Source: Ramlibacter alkalitolerans
GTDB lineage: Bacteria > Pseudomonadota > Gammaproteobacteria > Burkholderiales > Burkholderiaceae_C
DNA length: 64,000 nt
Assembly (NCBI RefSeq): GCF_016722765.1
Contig: NZ_JAEQND010000011.1
Span: 1-64,000 of the forward strand
Direction of reading: 5' to 3'
The translations under genes were made by a program, and so were the position numbers. The notes below the pieces were generated by a model. The model made no database searches, was not told where the DNA came from, and saw only the letters and a program-made list of their open reading frames with translations. Positions within the stretch are counted from its first letter, which is position 1. Every line of letters starts with the position of its first letter. This document shows positions 1 through 6,206 of the stretch, one piece after another.

Positions 1-123
1 CTCCAATATGCCGATCCGCGACTGGCTCCAATACGGCGATCACGCAGTGGCTCCATTACGCCGGTCGGCAACTGGCTCCTACATGCCGATCACGAAGTGG
101 CTCCTATACGGCGGTCGGTGACA
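1..123 (-). mobile_element. Terminal tandem repeats of an IS21-like insertion sequence (element lies left of the window)
   Basis: Five consecutive copies of a 25-bp unit start at 1, 26, 51, 76 and 101, the last one shortened. Each begins CTCCWWTAYGSCG and most end in ACTGG or AGTGG. The array stops at about 123 in GGTCGGTGACA; on the other strand this reads TGTCACCGACC, a plausible IS terminus. Several repeated units at the ends are a documented feature of IS21-family elements. No transposase gene is in the window, so the family is an inference. Confidence 0.5.
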
Positions 124-281
124 ACGATTGCGTGAAACATGGCGTGAGCCTCCGCCCCAGGGACCTTGATGCGCGCACCGCTGTGGTACATCTTGACAAG
201 GCGAATTCGGTCGTGCTCCGGTAAGGCAAGCCACTCCCGAGGATTCGGGGCGCGTTCTGGGTCGTAGTTCGTAACGGGCAT
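124..281 (-). pseudogene. 5' fragment of a small cassette gene cut by the IS end
   Basis: An ATG at 281 begins 11 nt past an attC core site, the usual place for a cassette gene. The reading frame starts MPVTNYDPERAPNPREW and continues as natural protein sequence for about 53 residues. It then runs into the terminal repeats near 123, where the last ten residues (TDRRIGATS and stop) come from IS sequence. I do not recognise the family. The look is of a small soluble protein that has lost its C-terminal half to the insertion. Confidence 0.55.
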
Positions 282-291
282 GGTTCGTGAG

Positions 292-405
292 GTCTAACGT
301 GAAGGTGACCGGCACGTTGCGGCAAGGGGCCGCACGGTGCAAGATTTCCCACGGCACTGTGCGGCCCCTTGCCGCAACGTGTCCGCGTCGACCGACCAGT
401 TAGGC
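292..405 (-). other. attC recombination site 1 (integron cassette)
   Basis: Read on the minus strand the site opens with GCCTAAC (405-399) and closes with GTTAGAC (298-292). Between these cores is a nearly perfect hairpin whose 21-nt arms contain GCGGCAAGGGGCCGCAC and its complement. The length of 114 bp and core consensus fit attC sites. It lies just after the stop of the AbiV-like gene (417) and just before the next cassette gene (281), which fixes the array orientation. Confidence 0.85.
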
Positions 406-416
406 TGAACCATCGC

Positions 417-1088
417 TTAGGCCACTTTCCGCAACGTCGGCTTCTTCATGCCGTGGTTAAGCCGAAAGCGAACTGACTTCAGACCCGAGCCATGCTTCCA
501 GCCGAATGCGCACATCGCCTCATGCGAGATTAGAACCTCGTTGAGTTCTTCGATGAAGAAGTACGAGTCCGCGCGCTCGATGAGACGGTACACGTCGCGC
601 ACTTCCCGCGCAATCAAGGAAATCATCTGCTTGGCATCAGCCTGCCGAATAGATTGAGGGGTGGACACTCGCGCGTTCACATCGACCTTTTTTCCCTTCT
701 TCGGGAGACCGACGTACGTTGCGGCTTGCTTCTTCCGCTCCAGACTACCGTCCGCAGCAGCTTTCAGGAGCTTCGGGGAAAACTCGAAGTACTCGCGCCC
801 TACGAAGGCCTCTTGTTTCGTCGGGTGCAGATAGAGCAACTTCAGCCAGGATTGCTCAAATTCCTCGCCGCCGAAGCCGCCATTCGTGATCGAGGCCTCG
901 TAGACATGGTCCACCCACTTCGCCTTCGCATACTCCTCCATGGCTAAGACCGCAAGTTGGAACGCAGTTGGGAACGACCCACTCTCGTACAGCGCAATTG
1001 CGTCGCGGAGCAGGCGAAGAGCGTTTCTCAGCGACTTCAACGCGAGCTGCCGGTACTTACGCTTCGACAGGGTCGTCCGATTGGCCAA
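417..1088 (-). CDS. AbiV-like abortive-infection protein (HEPN-type), cassette gene
   Basis: Protein of about 223 residues. The first third holds the AbiV-like pattern LLRDAIALYESGSFPTAF followed by LAVLAMEEYAKAKW, and the middle has HPTKQEAF and ERKKQAATYVG, as in AbiV family members. AbiV of Lactococcus is known to block phage protein synthesis; that this copy is antiviral is inference. The start is placed at TTG 1088, 7 nt after the attC core, because the longer frame from 1145 would be translated out of attC DNA. The stop is 12 nt before the next attC. It is a single-gene cassette with no obvious promoter of its own. Confidence 0.75.
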   Translation of the reverse strand: MANRTTLSKRKYRQLALKSLRNALRLLRDAIALYESGSFPTAFQLAVLAMEEYAKAKWVDHVYEASITNGGFGGEEFEQSWLKLLYLHPTKQEAFVGREYFEFSPKLLKAAADGSLERKKQAATYVGLPKKGKKVDVNARVSTPQSIRQADAKQMISLIAREVRDVYRLIERADSYFFIEELNEVLISHEAMCAFGWKHGSGLKSVRFRLNHGMKKPTLRKVA

Positions 1089-1094
1089 AGTGCA

Positions 1095-1208
1095 GCCTAA
1101 CGTGAAGGTGAGCGGCACCCAGCGGCAGGGCGCCGCGAGGTGCATGATTCCCAGCTGCGCCTCGTGGCGCCCTGCCGCTGGGTGTCCGTCTCGACCGGCC
1201 TGTTATGC
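1095..1208 (-). other. attC recombination site 2
   Basis: On the minus strand it runs from GCATAAC (1208-1202) to GTTAGGC (1101-1095), 114 bp. The inner hairpin arms contain ACCCAGCGGCAGGGCGCC and its complement. Like site 1 it contains CGGTCGA followed closely by CGGACAC in the first third and TCACCTTCACGTTAG at the end. The shared outer sequence suggests the sites belong to one integron lineage. Confidence 0.85.
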
Positions 1209-1496
1209 CAGGACCTCTGAAGAGGGCGCGGTATTTTGAGCTGCCAGCCCCGGGAAAAACGAGAGCAGCATTCGCTTGGGGCCGGGATTCTGCACCCGCT
1301 GGGCGCCAGCGACTGCGCTCGATACTGCGGTTGCCTTGAACCGACAGCGGTCCTGAACGTACGAACAAGGCGCACAGCTCGCGAGTGCCTGAAATCCCGG
1401 CGCGCACCTTCCCCGACAGCGGTTCGAGGCGCTCGCAAGAGCCGCAACTTGTGCCACACCACGAATGACGTACCCAGCGGGCAGTTCGCTGCGCAA
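1203..1496 (-). CDS. Doubtful cassette ORF, function unknown
   Basis: The cassette between attC sites 2 and 3 is short (about 330 bp outside attC). Its best minus-strand frame is 97 codons from a TTG at 1496 to a TAA inside the attC core at 1205, an arrangement seen in cassettes. The sequence is rich in Ala, Arg, Ser and Cys (MRSELPAGYVIRGVAQV at the start), has no recognised domain, no clear ribosome-binding site, and competes with other long frames over the same DNA. It may be a non-coding cassette. Confidence 0.25.
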   Translation of the reverse strand: MRSELPAGYVIRGVAQVAALASASNRCRGRCAPGFQALASCAPCSYVQDRCRFKATAVSSAVAGAQRVQNPGPKRMLLSFFPGLAAQNTAPSSEVLA

Positions 1497-1536
1497 GCGC
1501 GTGGCCGCTGCAAACCCAAGAGATCAGCGGACTGCG

Positions 1537-1650
1537 GCAAAACGTCGGAGTTGACCGGCGCGCACCGGCAAGGCGCCGCAAGACGTATGCTTCCGCGCAC
1601 GGCTTGCGGCGCCTTGCCGGTGCGTGTCCGCGTCGAACGACCTGTTAGGA
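1537..1650 (-). other. attC recombination site 3 (one core degenerate)
   Basis: Minus-strand TCCTAAC (1650-1644) opens the site. The hairpin arms contain CACCGGCAAGGCGCCGCAAG and its complement, and the far core reads GTTTTGC (1543-1537), which departs from the GTTRRRY consensus. The internal GTCGTTCGACGCGGACAC matches sites 1 and 2. It follows the metallopeptidase stop at 1703, as an attC follows a cassette gene. Confidence 0.75.
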
Positions 1651-1702
1651 GGCAAGTGCGCGGGACCTCCTTGACGCGGCGTGGTTCGCGAGCGCGCGTT
1701 GA

Positions 1703-2713
1703 TCATTCTTTTCGATTACGCTCATAAAGCTCCTCTGACTTTCTGAGCAAGAATGCGTTGAAGAGCTCGTGCTTCACGAACTCTCGGTATTCGTCGCGAT
1801 CCTGCAGGCGTTGAAATGCTGCAGCGGCCACACGTTGAATGGAGTAGTCAGCCGACTGCTTTGTAGCAGAGTTGGCGTATGCAAGAACGCCACTGACGGA
1901 GGCTTTGAATTTCTCTGCAGCTTTGCCAGATAGTCCCAAGTCGCTGACGATCGTGGAAAGAATCTCGCGCCACTCACGAGTGTCACTGGACTGAACATCG
2001 AGCTCCTTTGGCAACCTCCACCAGTGCGCCCTTCGTCCTCCTTGTAGCGGCCGCACATCGTAGGAGACCGCATATGGGTACGGCTCCGTCGGCCACTCCG
2101 CCCCCCATGGGATAGAACTCGCGAGCGTGCTACTCGAGCGCCCAGAGAACTCGACTTGCCCATCTCTCTCAGTCGCATACACCACGTGATCAGGTGTGAG
2201 ATCTGAGATCCGGCGCGCCGCGGCCATGGGCGACACTTGGCAGATGTGCGTGACATCTGCATGCGCCCGCGCTAGATTTGCCTTCCCCGCTAGTTGCGGT
2301 ACAAGCCAGTGAGCTGGCATAAGAACTTCAGCGGCGAATGTATTCGCCTCAAGTTCCATTTGCCAGTACGCTAAAGAGTCATCGACCTCACTGGGCTCGA
2401 GAGAGTCTGCGATAGTTCCGACATGCCACGGAATCAGGATATGGCCAAGTTCGTGCGCTAATGTGAAGCGCTGTCTGACCTCAGGGTTCAGAGAATTGAC
2501 AATGACCTTTGTCTTCTTACCAGGAACCTTGAGATTCACAGAAAGGCCATCTACCCCAATAAAAGGGAACGGCTTGAAGAGAAGTTCCGCGTATTCACCC
2601 ACTATTGCGGCGACGTCAACTGGCGGCTTCAAGTTCCTCTTCTGAACTAGCCGTCTCCCGAGGTTGACCTCGGGCTTCAAGTCTATTCCCACAGTCCCTG
2701 CTTCTTTAGCCAC
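1703..2713 (-). CDS. ImmA/IrrE-family zinc metallopeptidase
   Basis: The protein has about 336 residues. The zinc motif HELGH is at residues 87-91 (RFTLAHELGHILIPWH), and a third-ligand region, ELEANTFAAEVLMP, lies around residues 121-134, typical of COG2856/DUF955 proteins. Members of this family cleave or unlock regulators, and some act in toxin-antitoxin modules. The C-terminal 180 residues have no domain I recognise. It is the last gene of a three-gene overlapping operon. The GTG start at 2713 lies inside the preceding gene; GTG 2692, which has a better AGGGA ahead of it, is an alternative giving 329 residues. An attC follows the stop. Confidence 0.8.
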   Translation of the reverse strand: MAKEAGTVGIDLKPEVNLGRRLVQKRNLKPPVDVAAIVGEYAELLFKPFPFIGVDGLSVNLKVPGKKTKVIVNSLNPEVRQRFTLAHELGHILIPWHVGTIADSLEPSEVDDSLAYWQMELEANTFAAEVLMPAHWLVPQLAGKANLARAHADVTHICQVSPMAAARRISDLTPDHVVYATERDGQVEFSGRSSSTLASSIPWGAEWPTEPYPYAVSYDVRPLQGGRRAHWWRLPKELDVQSSDTREWREILSTIVSDLGLSGKAAEKFKASVSGVLAYANSATKQSADYSIQRVAAAAFQRLQDRDEYREFVKHELFNAFLLRKSEELYERNRKE

Positions 2714-2997
2714 GCCACAACTTGCTTGCTCTTTGCAAGCCCGTCTGATCGGGCGATTGCTGCCACGTCGTCGACACGGTCCAGCTCGTCTTCGACGGAG
2801 GTAGATTCTTTATGTGCGCGGATGATGAAAGGCAGCACCTCCGGCATACTGACCCATAGCCCGTACTCGGACTTTCGCATCCCCAAGAAGGTGTGAAGCG
2901 GAAGATTGCTCGCGCCCTCATGCCATTCATCGATGAAGTCATCGATGTCTTCCATCAGCGCTTTCCCAAGTATGCACTGCTGTACAAAGTTAGACAT
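2683..2997 (-). CDS. Small protein between rRNase toxin and ImmA peptidase; candidate antitoxin
   Basis: 104 residues, markedly acidic in the first half (MEDIDDFIDEWHEG) with an aromatic-rich middle (KSEYGLWVSMPEVLPFII). The basic C-terminus ends in WLKKQGLWE. I do not recognise a named family. It overlaps the upstream toxin gene by 8 nt (ATGTCTAA) and has GGGAGA before its ATG, so translation of the two is probably coupled. It also overlaps the peptidase gene downstream. Position, acidity and coupling make it the likely immunity or antitoxin protein. That role is inference. Confidence 0.7.
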   Translation of the reverse strand: MSNFVQQCILGKALMEDIDDFIDEWHEGASNLPLHTFLGMRKSEYGLWVSMPEVLPFIIRAHKESTSVEDELDRVDDVAAIARSDGLAKSKQVVAWLKKQGLWE

Positions 2998-3223
2998 CGA
3001 TCTTTCTCCCTTTCACGGCTTCTTTGACCAAGAAGCCCGTCTCTGCGTCGAGTACGCCGACGTGGCGTCCTCGCGCGTTGAAAGCTTCGATCTCACCGTG
3101 CAGTGAATCCCACGTATAGATTCTGGATCCGTCGGGCGAGCGCCAGCGCTTTTCTCCATTGCGCGCACCGACGGGTACACATTGATCGAGAAAGCACGGC
3201 TTCGGAATGGGTTTTGCTGCCAC
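2990..3223 (-). CDS. Stand-alone colicin E3-type 16S rRNase domain
   Basis: 77 residues that align along the cytotoxic C-terminal domain of colicin E3. The core is KRWRSPDGSRIYTWDSLHGE, and the end is KGRKIDV. Residues D39, H42, E46 and R73 match the E3 catalytic Asp, His, Glu and Arg (WDSQHGELE and KRN in the colicin). Colicin E3 cuts 16S rRNA in the decoding centre; the same activity is inferred here. No receptor-binding or translocation domain is present, so it looks like an intracellular toxin, not a bacteriocin. The GTG start at 3223 has AGGAG five nt upstream. Confidence 0.8.
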   Translation of the reverse strand: MAAKPIPKPCFLDQCVPVGARNGEKRWRSPDGSRIYTWDSLHGEIEAFNARGRHVGVLDAETGFLVKEAVKGRKIDV

Positions 3224-3397
3224 AGCTTCTCCTAGCTACCCCATTGTGCCGCAGCTCTGAATTTCGGCTACCACAGCGCTGGTACTCGGCCGCGGGGCTT
3301 GCCCACGCCGAACGAGCCCTCTCGGCGGCGGTTGACGGGCGAGCGATCCTCACAGTGAGGCGAAAGGCGGGTTGATTAGGAGCAGCAGGACGGTGCC

Positions 3398-3450
3398 TCC
3401 TAACGTAATTTCGACGGCACCACTGCCGCCCATACCCCGCACCCGCTGGA
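3398..3450 (-). other. Partial attC-like core at the inner edge of the cassette array
   Basis: Minus-strand GTTAGGA (3404-3398) is a consensus core, preceded by GCCGTCGAAATTAC, similar to the end of the other attC sites (GCCGCTCACCTTCAC). I cannot find the matching hairpin arm or the opposite core in the next 120 bases, so this is either a decayed attC or the last cassette junction. Confidence 0.4.
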
Positions 3451-3921
3451 TAAGAACAACAAGGAGGCGACGGTAAGTCCCTGAGATTCCACCAGATTTG
3501 GTTCCGGACGCGCGATAAGACCATTGGAGCGGTCGGTCAACATATTCCGCAGTTTACGTTGCACGACGATGCGGGATAAGACTGCCGGGTGGGACTATTC
3601 GAGCGTATGCTCCCTCACCCCGGCAGAGCATCCCTTGCATGCTATGGCGGACTCCGCTCGTGTACATCAACAGTTCGATGAGTGTTGAGCACGCGCAACA
3701 ATCACGGAATTGCCCTCACGCGTACACCCTCTCGCGTTTCTGCACCTGCTCTGGCCAGAACTCCGGCCGCGACTGCGTCCAGAGATCCCCCGCCAAGCCG
3801 CCGGCGACTTGACGCAAACGACGCGCTCTCCACCGCGCAACGGCCGGTGCATGGAGCTACACCGCGAAGTGGCGAAGGCCGCTCCTGTGCGCGCCGGACG
3901 ATCGCCTCCCCGGCCGCGTCC
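3405..3921. other. Gene-free stretch between the cassette array and chromosomal genes
   Basis: About 520 bases without a frame that looks like protein. The candidate frames on both strands are Arg/Ala/Pro-rich and overlap one another. No integrase gene, attI site or tRNA was recognised. It marks the change from cassette DNA to the catabolic operon. Confidence 0.5.
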
Positions 3922-4707
3922 CTACCGTCCCAGAAACCCATCCCACACCAACTTCACCCCCGTCAGCAACATCCCCACCGTGATCAACCGATAGAACATC
4001 ACCGGCGGAATCCTGCGCGCGACCTTCACGCCGATGAAGACGCCGATCGGCGCGAAGGGCAGCAGCGCGAGGGAGGTGCTCATGTTGCGCACGTCCAGCA
4101 GTCCCAGCCAGCCGTAGGGGATCCACTTTGCGATGTTGATCGTGAAGAAGAACACCGACATGGTGGCCGCGAACACCACCGGCGGCAGGCGCAGGGGCAT
4201 CACGTAGGCATTGATCGGCGGCCCGCCGCTGTGCGCTACGAAGCTGGTGAAGCCGGCCGCGGTCGTGAGGATCGCGCCCAGCCACTTCGGCGGCGGCGGG
4301 CTGTCGGCCTTGGGCGGGAACAGCACGCGTTGCGCGAGGAAGACCAGCGTGCTCACGCCGACGATGCCCGCCACCAGCTTCGCATCGAGCATGCGGAACG
4401 AGAGCGTGCCCACCACCGTGCCGAGCAGGCCGAAGGGGAGCAGGAACTTCAGCAGCCGCCAGTCGAAGTCGCGTCGATAAACAGCCAGGCCCATGCAGTC
4501 GAGGACGAACAGCACCGGCATCAGGATGGCCGCCGCCTGCGGCACCGTCACGGCCATGGCCATCAGCGGCACGGCGAGCGAGCCGAAGCCGGCGCCGAAG
4601 CCGCTCTTGCTCACGCCCAGGAGGATCACGGCGGGAATCGAGACGGCGTAGAAGAGGCCGTCGGTGATGAGTGGGAGATTCAAGTTCGTTAGCGGGGAGC
4701 GCCCCAC
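3922..4707 (-). CDS. TauE/SafE-family membrane permease
   Basis: 261 residues forming about eight hydrophobic helices in two similar halves. GVSKSGFGAGFGSLAVPLMA near the N-terminus and AHSGGPPINAYVMPL in the second half are the paired TauE/SafE motifs. The family moves sulfite, sulfoacetate or other organic anions out of the cell. Here it is the last gene of an aromatic-degradation operon, so a role with an organic acid is possible. Frame opens at GTG 4707; a TTG 21 nt further in is an alternative start. Confidence 0.85.
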   Translation of the reverse strand: MGRSPLTNLNLPLITDGLFYAVSIPAVILLGVSKSGFGAGFGSLAVPLMAMAVTVPQAAAILMPVLFVLDCMGLAVYRRDFDWRLLKFLLPFGLLGTVVGTLSFRMLDAKLVAGIVGVSTLVFLAQRVLFPPKADSPPPPKWLGAILTTAAGFTSFVAHSGGPPINAYVMPLRLPPVVFAATMSVFFFTINIAKWIPYGWLGLLDVRNMSTSLALLPFAPIGVFIGVKVARRIPPVMFYRLITVGMLLTGVKLVWDGFLGR

Positions 4708-4804
4708 CCCAGCCCTGCGCCGAAACGGGGGAGGAAGAGATCAGACCAGCCGCATCATCTCGCGGCGGCCAGCAGCATCCGGCGACGGTAGGTGCCCCGC
4801 ACGC

Positions 4805-5422
4805 TCAGCGCTCCAGCGCGCCGCCCGCCAGCCAGCTCGCGCCGCGCCGGTACAGCTCCTGCACCTGCGCGCCCTTGAGCATCGGCATGTCCATCTTCAC
4901 CTTGTAGCCGATGCGCGTCTGGATATAGGCGAGGTGGCGATAGCCCTCGGGCATCGAGGAGAGCAGGTCCGGATCGAGCTTGAGCTGCGCGCTGGGGTCG
5001 ACGGGGTCGATGCGGTCCTTCTCGTAGATCGGCTGGCGGTGCAGCACCTTCCATTCGCCCTGGTGCCTGGTGATGAAGTCGTGGAAGCGGCCGGTGCAGA
5101 CCACGTCGCACAGCACGGGGCCGTTGGTGCCTTCGACCATGCCGCGCTGCGAGATCGTCATCTTGGTCTGCGCGATCGCGCGGTCGCCGTTCACCTCGAT
5201 CGCGGAGCCCCCCAGGAAGTGCAGGATGCTCACGCCCTTGTCCCAGCCTTCCTGCGTGACGCGGATGAAGTCGCGGAACGGCCCCTGGAACCAGGTGGCC
5301 ATCATCACGCCGTCGGGGTGCCACACGGTGGCGAAGCGCTCCCAGTCGCCGGCATCGCGCCAGACGGCCCAGCGCTCGACGAGTTCGCGGATCAGGAGCT
5401 TGTCGGTGAGAGAGTTGTCCAT
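4805..5422 (-). CDS. NTF2/SnoaL-like protein
   Basis: 205 residues. The first 130 show the cone-shaped NTF2-like pattern: ELVERWAVWRDAGDWERFA, then VWHPDGVMMATW, then later FHDFITRHQGEWKVLHR. Such proteins are often small isomerases, hydratases or ring-hydroxylation subunits; nothing here fixes the reaction. The C-terminal 60 residues are an extension. AAGGAAA precedes the ATG. It sits between the LivF gene and the TauE-like gene, separated from LivF by a family-B repeat. Confidence 0.75.
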   Translation of the reverse strand: MDNSLTDKLLIRELVERWAVWRDAGDWERFATVWHPDGVMMATWFQGPFRDFIRVTQEGWDKGVSILHFLGGSAIEVNGDRAIAQTKMTISQRGMVEGTNGPVLCDVVCTGRFHDFITRHQGEWKVLHRQPIYEKDRIDPVDPSAQLKLDPDLLSSMPEGYRHLAYIQTRIGYKVKMDMPMLKGAQVQELYRRGASWLAGGALER

Positions 5423-5445
5423 CGTGTTTCCTTCGAATGCGGCAG

Positions 5446-5476
5446 CCCTGGATTCCCGCCTTCGCAGGAATGACGG
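5446..5476. repeat. Family B dispersed repeat (half copy)
   Basis: CCCTGGATTCCCGCC followed by TTCGCAGGAATGACGG, the reverse of the GTCATTCCCGCGAAGGCGGG unit seen at 20936, 41877 and 63048. Confidence 0.8.
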
Positions 5477-5492
5477 TCAAGGGAGGCCGCGG

Positions 5493-6206
5493 CTACACCG
5501 CCTCCAGGCCCAGATAAGCCTTCTGGATCTCCGGCCGCGAGAGCAGGTCCCGGGGCGTTCCTTCCGCCACGATCCGGCCCTCTTCCATCACGTAGGCGCG
5601 CCGCGCGATCTCCATCGCCATCGCGACGTTCTGCTCCACCAGCAGCACGGACGTGCCCTGCGCATTGATCTCGCGGATCGCCTTGAACATGTCCAGCACC
5701 ACGGCGGGCGCCAGGCCCAGCGAAGGCTCGTCCAGCAGCAGCAGTTGCGGCCGGCTCATGAGCGCACGGCCGATCGCCACCATCTGCTGCTGCCCGCCCG
5801 AGAGCGCGCCGGCGGGGCTCGCCAGCTTCTGCTCGAGCGCCGGGAACAGCGCCAGCACCTGTTCCAGCGAAGCCGCGCGCCGGGCCTTCGCCTGCGGCAG
5901 GAAGCTGCCCAGGGCCAGGTTCTCTTCCACCGTCATGCCGGTGAAGAGCCGCCGGCCCTCGGGCACGATGGCGATGCCTTTGGCGCAGAAGCGGTGGCTG
6001 GGCAGCTGCGTGATGTCTTCGCCCTCGAACACGAGGCGGCCTGCGCGCGCGCGATGCAGGCCGGCGATCACGTTGATCAGCGTGCTCTTGCCGGCGCCGT
6101 TCGGGCCGACGACGCACACCAGTTCGCCGCGGGCGACGTTCACCGAGACGTCCCACAGCGCCGGCGCGGCGCCGTAGTTCACCTGCAGCCTTGCGACGTC
6201 AAGCAT
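5493..6206 (-). CDS. Liv-type ABC transporter ATPase (LivF-like), cluster 1
   Basis: 237 residues, full length for LivF. Walker A GPNGAGKST is at 34-42, the signature LSGGQQQ at 135-141 and Walker B LLLLDE at 155-160. It is the second ATPase of a branched-chain amino-acid/amide-type importer and acts at the cytoplasmic face. Its ATG overlaps the stop of the fused LivM-LivG gene by 8 nt. The neighbouring ring-cleavage and CoA-transferase genes suggest the cargo is an aromatic or organic acid, not an amino acid. Confidence 0.92.
   Translation of the reverse strand: MLDVARLQVNYGAAPALWDVSVNVARGELVCVVGPNGAGKSTLINVIAGLHRARAGRLVFEGEDITQLPSHRFCAKGIAIVPEGRRLFTGMTVEENLALGSFLPQAKARRAASLEQVLALFPALEQKLASPAGALSGGQQQMVAIGRALMSRPQLLLLDEPSLGLAPAVVLDMFKAIREINAQGTSVLLVEQNVAMAMEIARRAYVMEEGRIVAEGTPRDLLSRPEIQKAYLGLEAV

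Noticed and set aside
1057..1581. Minus-strand frames of 167-174 codons spanning two attC sites
   Set aside because: They run through attC hairpins on both sides and have no protein-like character; cassette genes should sit between the sites.
3682..4692. Long plus-strand frame (336 codons) rich in Arg, Ala, His and Gln
   Set aside because: It is antisense to the TauE/SafE gene and has the Arg/Ala/His-rich makeup of GC-rich shadow frames; no domain is seen.
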